Positions 10,405-22,815 of a stretch of DNA of 64,000 nucleotides are shown here, in pieces. Each line of letters opens with the position of its first letter. The stretch's first letter is position 1. The stretch comes from Glebionis coronaria (taxonomy: Eukaryota > Streptophyta > Magnoliopsida > Asterales > Asteraceae). The notes below the pieces were generated by a model that did no database searches, was not told where the DNA came from, and saw only the letters and a list, made by a program, of their open reading frames with translations. Where the stretch lies: NCBI GenBank assembly GCA_025667525.1, contig CM046876.1:24577224-24641223 (forward strand). Direction: 5' to 3'. Both the position numbers and the translations under genes were made by a program.

Positions 10405-11817
10405 GACCCCGTTTGGTTCGTCGTAATTCGACCTAATTGGATGGGATGTAATTGTAATTTAATTACATTACATGGGATGTTTGGTTCGCATAACTAAAGG
10501 AAATTGCAATTCACTTTACATTACGTAACCTGTTTGGTTTGTGTTGGGATTGTAACTCAGACATTACAATTACATCTATTGAGGGAATTCAGATTACATG
10601 GGAAGTTAGATGAAATATTTTGAATTACATTGTAATTTAGTATTTTTATATTTAAAACATAGTATTTATAAATAATCATAATACTAACAATAATAATAAT
10701 AATAATAAATATTATTATTATTATTATCATCATCATTAAAAAAGTTATTATTATTAAATATATTAATAAAATAATTAATATATTAATAAATTATGTATAT
10801 AATAACTTTAATGAAATAATTACTATTATATTAATAAAATATTAATATAAAATTAGTAATATAAAAATATTAATAAATACTTATTATAATATATATAATT
10901 AAATAAATAAATAATTATTTACAAATATAATAATTATTAAAAATTAATTATAAATAAAACTTATTATAAAAAACTAATATTATTAATATTATATTAAAAT
11001 TATTTAAAATAACAATATTAAAAAATTATTAATTAAATAACTGTTAATAAAATAGTTATCATAAAAATTAAAATTAAATTATTATCACTAAAATAGTACT
11101 ATTAATAAAGTGATACTTTTATATTATTAATATATTAATATTATAATTATTAACTAAACAATTAATATAAGAAATAATAAATATTAATTTTATTTTTATA
11201 AAAAAATTATTATTAAAATATAATATAAAATAATATAAACAAAATATTATTTTTATTATTATACTATTACATATTACTTATTATTTTTATTTATTATTTG
11301 TTATTTTTTATTTATCAACTATTCATTATTATTTATTATTATTAATTATTATTAAATATTATTTATTATTAAATATTATTAATAATATTATTTATTATTA
11401 CATATTATGAAATATTTTAATAATAATTTTATTATTTATTGTTATTATTATTATTCAATTATTCAATAATTCATATTATTTTTATTATTATTATTTATTA
11501 TATTTTTTATTTTTTATTATTATTATTATTTATATTTTTTTTATTTGTATTATTAATATGTTATTTTTATTATTGTTTTTTTATTATTATTATTATTATT
11601 AATTATTTTTTATAAATATTATTAATTTAAGTTTTAAAAAAACTGAACTATATTACGTTGGTAACCAACCAAACACATTGATAAAATATATTAATTACAA
11701 TTTTAATACATTACAATTACAACACATTACATTCTTTTAAATTACAATTCATTCCAATTTCAATTCTTTTCACCAATTATAATTCCTTTCAAAACATACT
11801 GTGAACCAAATGGTGCC
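10405..11817. mobile_element. Tourist-like (PIF/Harbinger) non-autonomous element with TTA-rich core
   Basis: The left end GACCCCGTTTGGTTCG pairs with an inverted right end GGCACCATTTGGTTCAC. Both are bordered by TAA (10402-10404 and 11818-11820), the 3-bp target duplication usual for PIF/Harbinger. Subterminal ATTACATTACAATTAC-type repeats occur on both sides. The centre, about 10680-11640, is a degenerate TTA/ATT microsatellite with no coding potential. The low-complexity core has probably expanded by slippage. Confidence 0.6.
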
Positions 11818-11914
11818 TAAGGGTATGTTTAGTAAAAATCCTTATCTTGTTTCTTTGTAATTCTAGAACCTTGCTAGTTGTTTTCTAATAAAAATCGTTG
11901 TTTAAAAAAAAAAG

Positions 11915-12611
11915 GGTATGTTTGGTAGGACAAAATAAAATGTCAAATGAATGAAATTAACTATGTAATGGAATAAATAGTGTAATGTAATAAGTCATTA
12001 CAATTAAAAATCATGTTTGGTATGTATGATAAGACGTAATTGAATCGATAATAAAAAGACCGAACCCATTAATGATAAGAAACTTATTTAATGTAGTTAA
12101 TTATTGAAGGAGTTTGTGTAATTTTGATTCATTACAAGGCGTAATGAAAAAAGAAAGGGGTCCCTAAGGAATGTTTTGGTGTAATTGGTCATTCCTTGCA
12201 ATGAATCATTATATTCTATATACGTACCGTTTGGTATGTAGCAATCAAAGCCGTAATAGAAACAATTATTGCAATAGAATGAAAAAAGGTTGTTTGTTTA
12301 CACGTATATCATGTAATGATTCATTACAAGGAATGACCTATTACACCAAAATCATTTCTTAGGAGACCCTTTTTTTTTATTACGCCATGTAATGAATCAA
12401 AAGTACACAAAACTCCTTCATTAACTAACCATATTAAATAAGTTTTAGATCATTAATCAGGTATTTTGGTCTTTTTATTATCGATTCTATTACGTCTTAT
12501 CATACACAAAAAACATGATTTTTAATTGTAATGACTTATTACATTACGCTATTTATTTCATTGCATAGTTTATTCCATTCATTTAACATTTTTTTTCCTA
12601 CCAAACATACC
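11915..12611. mobile_element. Hairpin MITE, nested inverted repeat
   Basis: The two arms (about 11915-12225 and 12305-12611) are near-complete inverted copies. They start GGTATGTTTGGTAGG and end CCTACCAAACATACC. Inner arm landmarks are AAGACGTAATTGAATCGATA against TATCGATTCTATTACGTCTT, and GTCATTCCTTG against CAAGGAATGACC. The loop at 12226-12304 carries its own GTTTGGTATG end. No target duplication is evident and the right flank is another copy of the loop sequence. Confidence 0.65.
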
Positions 12612-12700
12612 ATATGTGTTAACAAACAACCTTTTTTTCATTTCCTCGTAATAAATGTTTCCAATACGACTTTAATTACAAATACCAAACGCTACGTAAT
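12612..12700 (-). repeat. Inverted diverged copy of the MITE loop
   Basis: Read on the minus strand this is GCGTTTGGTATTTGTAATTA, then AAAGTCGTATTGGAAACA and AAAAAAAGGTTGTTTGTTAA. It matches the loop at 12226-12304 (AAAGCCGTAATAGAAACA, AAAAAGGTTGTTTG). It suggests that a second MITE family was present before the larger hairpin formed. Confidence 0.5.
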
Positions 12701-12991
12701 TGTAATTATCTAAATAAATGAGATGTATCTCATCATTTTTTAAAAGCAAAATCTAAGTTTGAGACTTTTTTAAAAGAATGTTTCTTTAATAAGAAATATT
12801 CTCTTAATTTTTTTATTTTTTTCTATATGTTTTTTTTTAAATCTAAAAATTTTAATAGAGGCTTTTTTTTAAAATGATAGAGAAATTTGATAAAGAAAAA
12901 AAAACATAAAATTTTAGGTGTCGATTTGATAGAGTAATTTTTAGAAATAATGATTGTTTTATAAAAGTAGTCTTTTTACAGTGTCGAATTT

Positions 12992-13114
12992 TAGAGTGGT
13001 CACGTTAACCTCTTGAAAAAAGTGGACTTTACATAGTTTGAGTTTGTTTGATGATCAGATCAAACCTGGTAGATTAACAGGCCAATGTGTCGAAAATCAT
13101 GATTATCGAAAAAA
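12992..13114 (+). mobile_element. Decayed 3' part of a tRNA-derived SINE
   Basis: It aligns by eye with the 3' body of the SINEs at 29186-29353 and 30621-30845: AGTGG-CACG-AACCTC, then CTTTACATAGTTTGAGTTTG, then AACAGGCCAATGTGTCGAAA and a short A-rich end. The promoter boxes are missing. It lies about 280 bp upstream of the kinase start codon. Confidence 0.6.
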
Positions 13115-13157
13115 CTATGAATTTAAAGTTGCATGTCAAGTTTTTTATTTAGAAATG

Positions 13158-13164
13158 TATAAAT
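13158..13164 (+). promoter_or_regulatory. Candidate TATA box of the CRK gene
   Basis: TATAAAT lies 234 bp upstream of the start codon, which would give a 5' leader of roughly 200 bp. No transcript support is available here. Other AT-rich matches exist nearby. Confidence 0.25.
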
Positions 13165-13371
13165 TCCTCTAAATAAAACTTAACAACCAAAACTTTTATT
13201 TATTCATTTAAGAAGACTCAGAAATTCCAAAAATTATAAGGAAAGAAAAATGGAAATAAAGAATACAAGCCATCCTTACTTCACACACTCATAAACCAAA
13301 ACTAATGCAAACCTATTCATATTTCCAAATTTAAAACCTTCTCTCAAGGCAGAAATTAACACCCATAGGAA

Positions 13372-13397
13372 TCATCATCATCATCATCATCATCATC
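13372..13397 (+). repeat. (ATC)n microsatellite abutting the start codon
   Basis: About nine ATC/CAT triplets run directly into the ATG of the kinase. Only the last one gives an ATG in the coding frame, followed by the myristoylation signal MGACTSK. Confidence 0.85.
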
Positions 13398-16300
13398 ATG
13401 GGAGCATGCACATCAAAATCAAAACCACCAAAACGCAACCCATATGCACCACAAGATTTACCACTACCACCACCAACACCACCACAAAGCAATAACAACA
13501 ACAACAAACCCTCATCACCTTTTTACAATATCACCCCTGTCCGTTTTTTCCAAACAAATAAAGAAAATACATCTCCTACTACAACTCCTAAAACTGGCCC
13601 ATACTTTCCGCCGTTGTCGCCAGCAAAGCATATTAGGGCTGTGCTGGCAAAACGGCGGAAAGGGGCCACAGAAGAAGTTGAAGGAGGAATAGTCGTAGGT
13701 TTGGATAAAAGATTTGGTTTGTCGAAAAAGTTTAAGGATCGGTACGAGGTTGGAGATGAAATGGGACGAGGTCATTTCGGGTTTGTTGTAACTGCCACGT
13801 GTAAATATGGTGATCATGTTGGTCGTAAAGTCGCTGTGAAAGTCATTCCTAAGGCTAAGGTAAAAGTCTTAGCATATGTAGTATTTTCGTACTAGTTTCT
13901 CTATTTTCGAATGCTATGTTTATGTTTAGTCCACTTTTTTCTTCGGTTACACAGCTAATTAATAATTAGCGATTTTTATTAAGTCTGTTTATTAACGTCT
14001 TCGATTGACGACTGTCTCATCGTGACAATAATTCTTATGGTTAAAAGCCTATGAGACCCACTGTTTCGCTGGGGAAACCTGTTTCTGTCGCCAGAGATAT
14101 TTTTCCTTACGTTCGATCTCTAAGGACCATTGTTCAGCGACATGTTGTCAGGGATAGTTTTCCTCAGCGACATGTCACCGAAGAAAAACTAAGATTTTCA
14201 TCTAAAAAAGTGGCAACGTACTAGTGTTTAAGTTTAACTTGTACTCTCTCCGTTTCAAAATGACTACTTCACTTTGTACACAAAAGGTCAAGAAAAGTAT
14301 GCTATTTATCCTTTCATATTTATATTGGAACAACATAGAAAGATGGATATTTATTTTGAAACCTAAGAGCAAGGGCAGCGGTGGTGCCAAAGCTGGCTGT
14401 TAGCCCTTTGGCGCCAGCCCTCCGTTGGCACACCGTATCCCCTCGTGCCATAGCTTCTCGCGCTAACAATAACAGCTCGCGTTATAAGCCCCTCCCCCCC
14501 CCCCCCCCCCCCCCCTTTTTCTTTTTGTTTTTTAGTTATAAAGTGAGGTATTTGTGGGCCCAGTATACCTCTTTGGCACCACTTTTTCTCGTGCCAACGG
14601 CTCTCCCGTAAATGTGGTGCCAAAGGGTTTCTCGTGCCAAAGCCACAAAATCCTACGTGGCGGCTTTGGCACTACCTTCTCGTGCCAACGGCTCCCAGCT
14701 CTCTAAGGATGTAAAGAAGTTGTCTAAGTTTTTATATTTATAAAAGGTTTTTTATGTTTTAGTAAAAAGTGCATAATCTTTCTCTAACTTTTTCTATGTG
14801 TTATGCAAAGTCTTTTAAATGATGCTACTATAGTGGATTCAGTTGACTCTGACTTACATTAAAGATATAGTCAAAAGTCAAAACTCAAGTAGTTGAAGAC
14901 TTGAAGGGGTACTATAGCAAAGTTAATTTAAAATAAATTTAGTTTAATATAGCAGTTCCGAAAAATGAAAAAAAAAACTCATACAAATGAAAATAAAGAG
15001 ATTTACATTATATTTTTCTTAAAGTTTAATATTACATAAATATTTTTTGCATTTTCATAAATTGTTTTTCTCATTTTTATAATTAAATCAAATTTTTTCT
15101 CAAACTTTTATAATTATGTATTCAACAATTTTTATAAATATTCTTCTCAAACTTATAAATACTCATATATATTCAGCAATTAAGTAAATTATTAATTCTA
15201 AATTTTGAGACTATTTTTCGCTCTCAAGTATCTTTTATATTTATCATACTAATATTGTTCCTACATATTTTTTAACTTCTAGCGATGAAAAAACATTATA
15301 ATATAATTACAAATATTTATATTTATATATGGATATAAAAAATAACTTATTACTCATATAAATTAATTTGTTCATGTTTATATTTTGGCCTTTAATAATA
15401 ACAGTAATAATAGACCATGTCAATTTAAATGTTTGAGAAATATACTCATATAATTACAAACTAGTTTTAATGTCCTGCACGCACGAGACTTGAATATAAA
15501 AGATAAATTAAGTATTAATTTTGTTATTGCGATTTTATGTATATTATATATATAATTTAAAACATCTGATGTTTATATGTTTGATTATTTTTATATGGTT
15601 GATTATATTATTCTTTAACTGTGCATCGTGTAAATTAATATAAACTCATTTCAATTTTTATTTTTCGAATTTCATACTCTTTTTATTTTCGATATTTTTA
15701 TTCTAAATAATTATATCTTTATTATTAATAAACAAACCATTTACATCAATGTTACATAATCTTACACCTACATGATTTACAAATTCATGATTTTGTAATG
15801 CTTACTATTATTTTTATTAAATATATAATACTTACATAGTTACGATATCCACGGACCCACAAGTTTTACATGATTTTGCATTATATGATAATATTAATTG
15901 ATATTTTATATAAATATTTGTTGCATAAATGATTTGAATTTGTTTAACTGAAATGTTAGGTATCATTTTCTAGACATTGTGTGTTTAGTAACACATAGCG
16001 ATCTTGAAAAAATATATGTTGTTGTAATATGTAGAATCACATCTATTTATTTTCATCTCACACCGATGTCTGAGGTCCGAATGTTAATAATAATTTACGT
16101 AGGTTGCATTTGTTTGACTTCATTAAGTGTCAAAATAAAAATCGATAATAATTTATGTTTTTATTTGAATATTTATAATCATGTGATTTGTTGACTTTTC
16201 AATATAACATAGATGTTGTATTTTTAAAATAAAAATTCTAGAAGGTATAAAGTTTAAGGGGTATTTTGTATATTTTATAAAGTTACTAAAAATATGTAAA

Positions 16301-19300
16301 ATTATAAGTTTACTCTTAAGTTAATCTAATTTTATTTAAAATTAAACAAATAAAGTTTTATCAATCCCTTAATCTTTTTTTAAGTTTTTATTTTCACAAA
16401 TTTGACACATATATCCTTGTGTGTATTCATCAAATTCCTCTATCAAAATTTTTAATTTTAACTGAATTAAATTCAATTTTGACTTTTTTTCACTAATCAC
16501 ATCACTCGATTTTAGTTATGTGTCAAAATCAAGTCATTTGATTGGTTCAATTGTTTTTTCTACGACCTCTACTTTTCACTAAAATTCTCAAAAAGTATAA
16601 TCCTTTTATTATATAAAAAATGTTTGCTAAGGATATTAATACAATACAAATATAATAAGAGATATTGACTTAATTTTCAAATGAAAAGGACATTTATGTA
16701 ATATTAAACTTTCGGAAACATATATATGTAAATGCCCCCAAAAATAAGTTTAGGAAAAGATAAAAGCTAATTATGTTATTCTTTATACTTTACTATATTT
16801 AAGTTATAATGAAATTAAGGTCTATAATATTAGAGGCCTGATATCTGTAAATTTCAAGCGATAAGATTATCGATCTTGTCGATTAATGTAACAGGGTTAA
16901 ACAAATAGGTCAATCATAGATAGTCAAACTTGTCTGAAACCTTCTAATCTTGCCGGAAGTACCTAAAACTCACCGTAAACTTGTTTTGATCACTTATAAT
17001 ATCTATTTAAATCTATTACAATTTTTTTTTATTAAAAAGTCTTTAATACAAAAAATTCGCCGGAAATACATAAAATTTTCCGAAAATACTCATATTTTGA
17101 TAGAAATACCATTCCGATTCATCGATGATTAATGTCGCCTTAACCAATTACAAGCTACAAAATGATCGGTCGTCCGACTAATGATTCACGATTTTTATAA
17201 CCTTGCTAAATTATATGTCTATGCAATGAAGTGGAAGTTTATTGCTAATGTATTTAGTCATATTTTCGCATTTGTGTAGTCAATGTTTTGAAACCCGGGT
17301 CTTAAATCGACCCGGTTGAGTCACTGGGTCCGGGTCGACCCGGGTCAACCAGGGCCGACCCGGGTCAACCAGGGCCGACCCGGGTCAACCAGGGCCGACC
17401 CGGGTCAACCAGGGCCGACCCGGGTCAACCAGGGTCGACCCGGTTTTTAAAAAAAATAATCTTTTTTTATAATTTTAATAATTAACAAAAATTATATATA
17501 AAAACCATAAAAACTTCCTTATATTGAAAATATAAATTGTTTACCAACCAATATAATATATAAAAATAAAATTCTGTGGTAAATACGTAAAATTTACATT
17601 TTTTTTTTAAAAAACCTGAAAAAATCGAAACCCGGCCGGGTTACCTCAAACTCGACGAGTCTAGCCGAGTTTCGAAGATAGGAAACTCAGGTTAAAATGA
17701 CCTGTTTTTTCGTCCGGAACCGGGTCAATCAGTCGACCGGCCAAGTCGACCCAGGTCTGAAAACATTGTGTGTAGCTGAATTTGATTTCAAACAAATTGA
17801 CACAAACCAACCCATGGTCCCATGTACCTAATTTGCAAATTTGATGGGCTAAAACCAATATTTAGAACCTTATAAGATATGGAATGTTTTGGGTAATATA
17901 CTTCTCTTAAAAGAGGTTCAACCGTTCTAACACTTTTAATTTGTTTATCTATACTATTATATAAATAGGCTATCTTTATATCTTAATTTTGAACCTAAAA
18001 TTAACAAACTAAACTTTAAACCAAAAATTAAAATAAGTAGGTTAAATTTAAGCCATTACCGTCTTCCGTCATCCGCAAAACGAACTGAGTCAAAAGCCAC
18101 CTGCTTTTCTTATCCCGACTCTTCCCGTCCGTTTATCCCACTGGTTAGTATCTTACGACGAACAAACACAATCACAGAAAACCAGCCGCTACTACAAGCC
18201 TTTCCTGATCAAACCTGTCCAAGAGCTCTACTCACTCGATCAAAAAAACGAGCTACCACTTTTACCGTTTTCTTTATCATGCTAAACGAACAAAATCCGA
18301 TTTGACAGATCCTTCACGTTTGTTTTTCACGCACGTCCGTCTGTTAGACTTTTATCACGAACAGGAAGATCGTAGGTATCCTACACAACATCCCCTAAAG
18401 ACTGAATCGGTTCCCTGCTGCGTTCGCCCCGCAGCGAAGGCTACACCCTTTGCTTGAAACCGACTCTGAAACCCGCCTTTAATTGAACTAGCTCTCCATA
18501 CCAAGTGTAAAATATGAAGATGCGTTCGGAACAAAAATATAACCAAACACACTAGCTACAAATTAGCAACAGAAAGGTAGTACGTGGAAACATGAAACTA
18601 GGAACTATCCTACCTAAAGAACAGGTAAACTATGACTTTTCTGCCCAACGTATAAATGTACATGCATGATATTGTTCAAGACCTTTTACCTATTCAAACT
18701 AAACTTAAGAATAGATAAAACTCTAGCCATGCCATGCACCGTATATACGTGAACCCGACATATAACCGATTAAAGCCAACATAAAACACCGTATATATAT
18801 GTCACTACTCGTCACCTATGCTCCACCATCCATTCCAGCTTTAGAACCTAAGTAATAGTATCCCCGATCACCCTCCATAACATCTTTAAAACTTTTCGTA
18901 TCAGTATATGAATTGGAAGCATGATTGTACTAGAATTGCTAACCAAGTGAAGTGACACACACTCAGGCCATGGGTCGTGAAAGAGGTTGTCCCCCATCTT
19001 CGTTAACTGTGCTTTGCCGCATTGAACTTCTTCACTTCCTAATCCAATATCGGTGTAGTAGTAGGTCTCCTTGGCCACTCCAATAGTCGCTCGGGTTCGT
19101 CCAAGGAGCTACTGCTTACACCTCTCTAGGCTTTGCTATCTCATAAATAAAAGTCTTGAAAAGAATCTCCTAATATAAGTTTCTTTGAAATTGGAAAAAA
19201 AGATATAGTGTATATTTCCGATCACATATTATCATACGTAGAAGCATTTTCAGTTACTATGCCGTCTCAATCTTGGGAGAGTGTTTTAATAATTAGATCT

Positions 19301-21643
19301 TGATCAAGAACTAAAAATTTTAGATATTGTTTGGCAGATGACAACGTCTATCGCAGTTGAGGATGTAAGAAGAGAGTTGAAAATATTGCAAGCGTTGTCA
19401 GGGCATGATAACCTCTTACAGTTCTATGATGCTTTTGAAGACAACGATAATGTCTACATAGTTACGGAGTATGTATACGTTCGCCTTACATAGTTATTTA
19501 CATAGTTGTAACTACAATATACAATCTATAATTCTTGTAACTATATGCATCTTTCAGACTGTGTGAAGGAGGCGAGCTTCTTGATCGAATTCATGCAAGG
19601 TTTAAAGTCTAAACTATATCTCTTCACTCTAATTTTAATTATCTTGATTTTGGATATAACAAAAAGATTTCATTTACTGATTTTGTAATATGTTGTAGGG
19701 GAGGGAAGTTCAATGAAGAGGAGGCTAAGAATGTGATTATTCAAATCCTAAATGTAGTTGCATTTTGTCATCTCCAAGGTGTTGTCCATCGAGATCTTAA
19801 ACCCGAGGTACAAACTGTTTCTATGTTATTACGAGGTGTTCTGACTTAGAAGTGCTTATTCAATTTCAGATCGAAACATCTTAAATTAAAAGAAGCTTAT
19901 TAGCACTCAAACAATCCCAAACACCCAGCTAGTCTTTATTTGCAACACTTCAAAACAGTCTCCCTAATCACTTTGTAAAATAATTCTGATTGTTTTCTTA
20001 AACTTTTTCTATCAGAATTTCTTATTTAAAACGAAGGACGTTGATTCCCAGTTGAAAGCCATTGACTTCGGGCTCTCTGAATTTGTCAAGCCAGGTGAGT
20101 CTTAAAAACACAGAGTTATATTTATTTACGTTTAGTTAAACGTTTATTAAGTATATATAGCAATATGCAGATGAAAATATGAACGACATTGTTGGAAGTG
20201 CATATTATGTAGCACCTGAGGTTCTACTTAGGTCATACGATACAGTAGCCGATGTGTGGAGTGTGGGTGTGATATCATACATTCTTCTATGTGGCAATCG
20301 ACCCTTTTTGGCTAGAACTGAGTCCGGGATTTTCAGAGCAGTACTTAAAAATGTTCCAAATTTTGCTGATCCACCATGGCCTTCATTTTCACCCTTGGCT
20401 AAAGATTTTGTGCAGGGTCTCTTGACTAAAGACCCTCGTAAACGGTTAACTGCTGCCCAGGCTCTATGTAAGTATTACTTGTCTTTCGAACCAAGAGTTT
20501 GTTGTATATATACTCTGTGTTCTTCAAAAGGTTTAAATCGGCGGTGAAGGTGCAGACTGCCCTTCCCCAAGGACCTATAGCCCTAGACAATGAGCACCTT
20601 CGAGTGACCATTTAGGCAGGAGATGGGACTGAATCCATAACCAATTTCTCCACAAGCCCTCCTTGTGGTGAGGGCGTTATACATTGGAGCAATGCACCAA
20701 TGTATACACTGTGTTCTAGTGAAGGGTCCAATATATACTCATTTATCAGTGGTTTTGCTTATCTGATTCAGGTCATCCATGGGTTCGTGATCATAAAGGG
20801 GTGGAAGTCCCGATTGATCTCCGTATACTGAGATCACTGAAAGCGTACACGCTTTCGTCTCCTTTGCGCCAGGCTGCCTTAAAGGTTTATATTTTCTATG
20901 CCAACACTATATATAACTCTATAAATATAACTATAAGTGATTAATCCTCATGAGTGAACATATGTTTATTCCTGTGACAGGCATTGTCTAAAACATTGAT
21001 TTCAGACGATCTTTTTTATCTAAAGAAGCAGTTTTCCCACTTAGGAAAATCTGAAATTGTGACGTTTAATAGCATTAACAACGCGGTGATGAAGCATGCA
21101 ACAAGTGCAATGAAGGAATCTCGTATTACGGACTATCTTAGCTGGGTAAATAACTTTACAATACTCATTTACCAAATGTTTATTAAAGCATGTATGAGCC
21201 TTACATGTTCTAGGTAAAACAACAATTGCTGATATATTGTAACAGCTGACTGCGCTCAAGCTCGACTTTAATGAATTCTGTGCGGCTGCAATTTGTGTTC
21301 GTCAACTTGAAACCCTCGATCAATGGGAACAGCATGGTCGTTGTGCTTATGATATATTTGATAAAGATGGTAACAGAGCTATCGTTATCGAAGAACTTGC
21401 ATCAGTAAGTTGTGATTTTGGTAAATCAACTGATCATCGCAAATTCCATGAATATATATTAAAGATAGATAAGCTAATAAGATTGATTTTATATTGATTC
21501 AGGAATTTGGGCTTGCTCCTTCGGTTTCACTTCATGATGTACTTACTGACTGGATACGACACACCGATGGGAAACTAAGCTACATTGGATTTTTAAAATT
21601 GCTTCATGGAATGTCTACAAGAAATCAAAGAAAGTTACGATGA
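13398..21643 (+). CDS. CRK: CDPK-related protein kinase (CRK), 10 exons
   Basis: Exons: 13398-13859, 19338-19468, 19558-19599, 19699-19807, 20016-20094, 20171-20467, 20772-20884, 20981-21145, 21246-21404 and 21503-21643. All introns are GT-AG and the joined frame is open for 565 codons, close to the usual 560-610 of plant CRKs. The N-terminus MGACTSK fits myristoylation on G2 and palmitoylation on C4, so membrane attachment is expected. A proline/asparagine-rich variable region follows to about residue 110. Kinase landmarks: G-loop GRGHFG 123-128, lysine K148 in VAVK, HRDLKPEN 242-249 with catalytic D244, DFG 265-267, APE 289-291. The C-terminal part (about 385-560) matches the degenerate EF-hand region of CRKs; such sites usually bind calcium poorly. 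The family phosphorylates Ser/Thr and can be calmodulin-regulated. Assignment is strong; the paralogue number is unknown. Confidence 0.92.
14064..14190. repeat. Decayed copies of the CGACATGTCG palindrome in CRK intron 1
   Basis: TTCGCTGGGGAAACCTGTTT at about 14065, TTCAGCGACATGTTGTCAGG near 14134 and CCTCAGCGACATGTCACCGA near 14162 are mutated versions of the palindrome clustered at 3.9-8.2 kb. This looks like an old remnant of a related element inside the intron. Confidence 0.6.
14366..14705. mobile_element. MITE-like GC-rich insertion in CRK intron 1
   Basis: This GC-rich block in AT-rich intron DNA starts near GAGCAAGGGCAGCGG and ends near GGCTCCCAGCTCTC. It carries repeated TTGGCAC/CTCGTGCCA motifs, a homopolymeric C run of about 20 near 14495-14514 and then a T-rich run. 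TAA is present on both sides. The ends fit Tourist-like elements loosely; the match is weak. Confidence 0.4.
14720..17270. other. AT-rich part of CRK intron 1
   Basis: About 2.5 kb of AT-rich sequence without convincing ORFs, RNA genes or long repeats. It is transcribed as intron if the gene model is right. Confidence 0.5.
17281..17768 (-). mobile_element. hAT-like MITE with GACCCGGGTC-rich ends (copy 1)
   Basis: The ends are CAATGTTTTGAAACCCGGGT and an inverted CAATGTTTTCAGACCTGGGT. The flanks TGTGTAGT (17273-17280) and TGTGTAGC (17769-17776) look like an 8-bp target duplication with one change, as expected for hAT elements. A 20-bp unit (GGGTCAACCAGGGCCGACCC) is tandemly repeated about five times at 17332-17440. 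The AT-rich core with ACCAACCAATATAAT matches the second copy at 29952-30399 in the opposite orientation. Confidence 0.6.
17790..19330. other. Remaining CRK intron 1 sequence, unidentified
   Basis: From about 18060 to 19140 the base composition is more GC-rich than the surrounding intron. It holds open minus-strand frames of 65-76 codons that I do not recognise. It could be an old insertion, but I found no repeat ends, LTR signals or domain motifs. Confidence 0.35.
20490..20770. mobile_element. Possible small insertion in CRK intron 6
   Basis: A GC-richer block (about 20530-20700) sits between two related stretches, GTATATATACTCTGTGTTCT and TGTATACACTGTGTTCT, which may be a diverged target duplication. 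CACCTTCGAGTGACC resembles a Pol III B box, but no A box is obvious. The SINE reading is tentative. Confidence 0.3.
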
Positions 21644-22360
21644 ACATGGCTAATTAACTGGCTATTTCAGTTTCAGTTCTCGGACTCAAAGCAGCCTTAT
21701 TTTTGTGATGAAAGTGAAACAAGCATCTGTTTGAGGATAATCTTTCTAGCATGTAGAGGATACTGGACTTGAGCGTGCACATATAATGGTTCAGCAACGT
21801 TACTGCACTGCATGAAGTTTGCAAACATGAACACTAAAAGTTTGTATGCATCGAGGTGCTGTTAACGATGGATCGCAATTGTATCGTACGTCTTAAAAAA
21901 GGGTAAATTTGGTAGGCGGTTGCGGTAGATGTATTCAGATGCATATTTTGTTTCACAGTTAGAATTGTATGATGTTTCCATATTATGATTAAGGTGCATT
22001 GAGTTTTTGTTAGCGACACAAATGAGTTTTTGTACACGAGACATATTAGCTTCACGTATAAGGCCTAATGCAATTATAGTTGTGGTTACACGAGACAAAT
22101 TCGCGAAAACCTCGGGCAAACTAGAGTAAGTTTTGCAGTTTTGGCAACCTTTACAACAAAGTGATAGTTTCTGCAGTCTGTTTGACACTTAAGCCTTAAC
22201 GAAGGCATAACCCGAGTGACGCTGATCGGTAGCCTAGTTGACCCTTGTTATCTTACAGCCACTTTTGTGGTTCATTGCAGAAATAATTAAAAAGTAGCCA
22301 ATTTTTTTTTTTTTATAATTATTAGTATTAAAGTTGTCTCACATAAAAAATATTTAAAAA
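21644..22360 (+). other. CRK 3' flank
   Basis: It contains the presumed 3' UTR of the kinase. No clear AATAAA signal within the expected distance and no further gene are visible. Confidence 0.4.
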
Positions 22361-22364
22361 TTTT

Positions 22365-22815
22365 GGGTCATTCGGGTTGACCCGGTCGGGTTCGGGTCAA
22401 CTCGGGTCGGGTCAAGTCGGGTCAAGGGTAAAAAATATATAACCCGAACCCGAGCCTAATTAAAACTCGGGTCACTCGGGTTCGGGTCAATTCGGGTCAG
22501 GTCAAGTCGGGTCGGGTCAACTCGGGTTCGGGTCAACCCGAGTTTAAGGAAAAAGTGTAATTAGTGGCTTAATTAAGTACTAATATAATGTAAAAAGTGT
22601 AATTTTAGTCGGGTCAAGTCGGGTTCGGGTCAAATCGAGTCGGGTCAAGTCGGGTCAAGGGTAAAAAATATATAACCCGAACCCGAGCCTAATTAGAACT
22701 CGGGTCAATTCGGGTCAACCCGAATTGACCCAAATACGCTTTTAGACCCGAGTGACCCGACCCGAATGTGATTATTCGGGTTCGGGTTCGGGTCGGGTTC
22801 GGATCGGGTCAACTT
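22365..22815. repeat. CGGGTCAA-rich tandem/inverted repeat block
   Basis: TCGGGTCAA, TCGGGTTCGGGTCAA and their inverted forms AACCCGAACCCGAGCC repeat throughout. A longer module, including GGTAAAAAATATATAACCCG and CGAGCCTAATTA, is present twice, about 240 bp apart. Ends such as CCGACACCTTACCCGTGTGG suggest a MITE-type origin, but no target duplication was found. Confidence 0.55.

Noticed and set aside
10680..11640. A matrix-attachment or origin-like AT region
   Set aside because: It is the slippage-expanded TTA-rich core of a Tourist-like element. AT content alone does not support either function.
18355..19078. Minus-strand frames in CRK intron 1
   Set aside because: No recognisable motif or splice-supported continuation. 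I could not tell an old insertion from chance frames.
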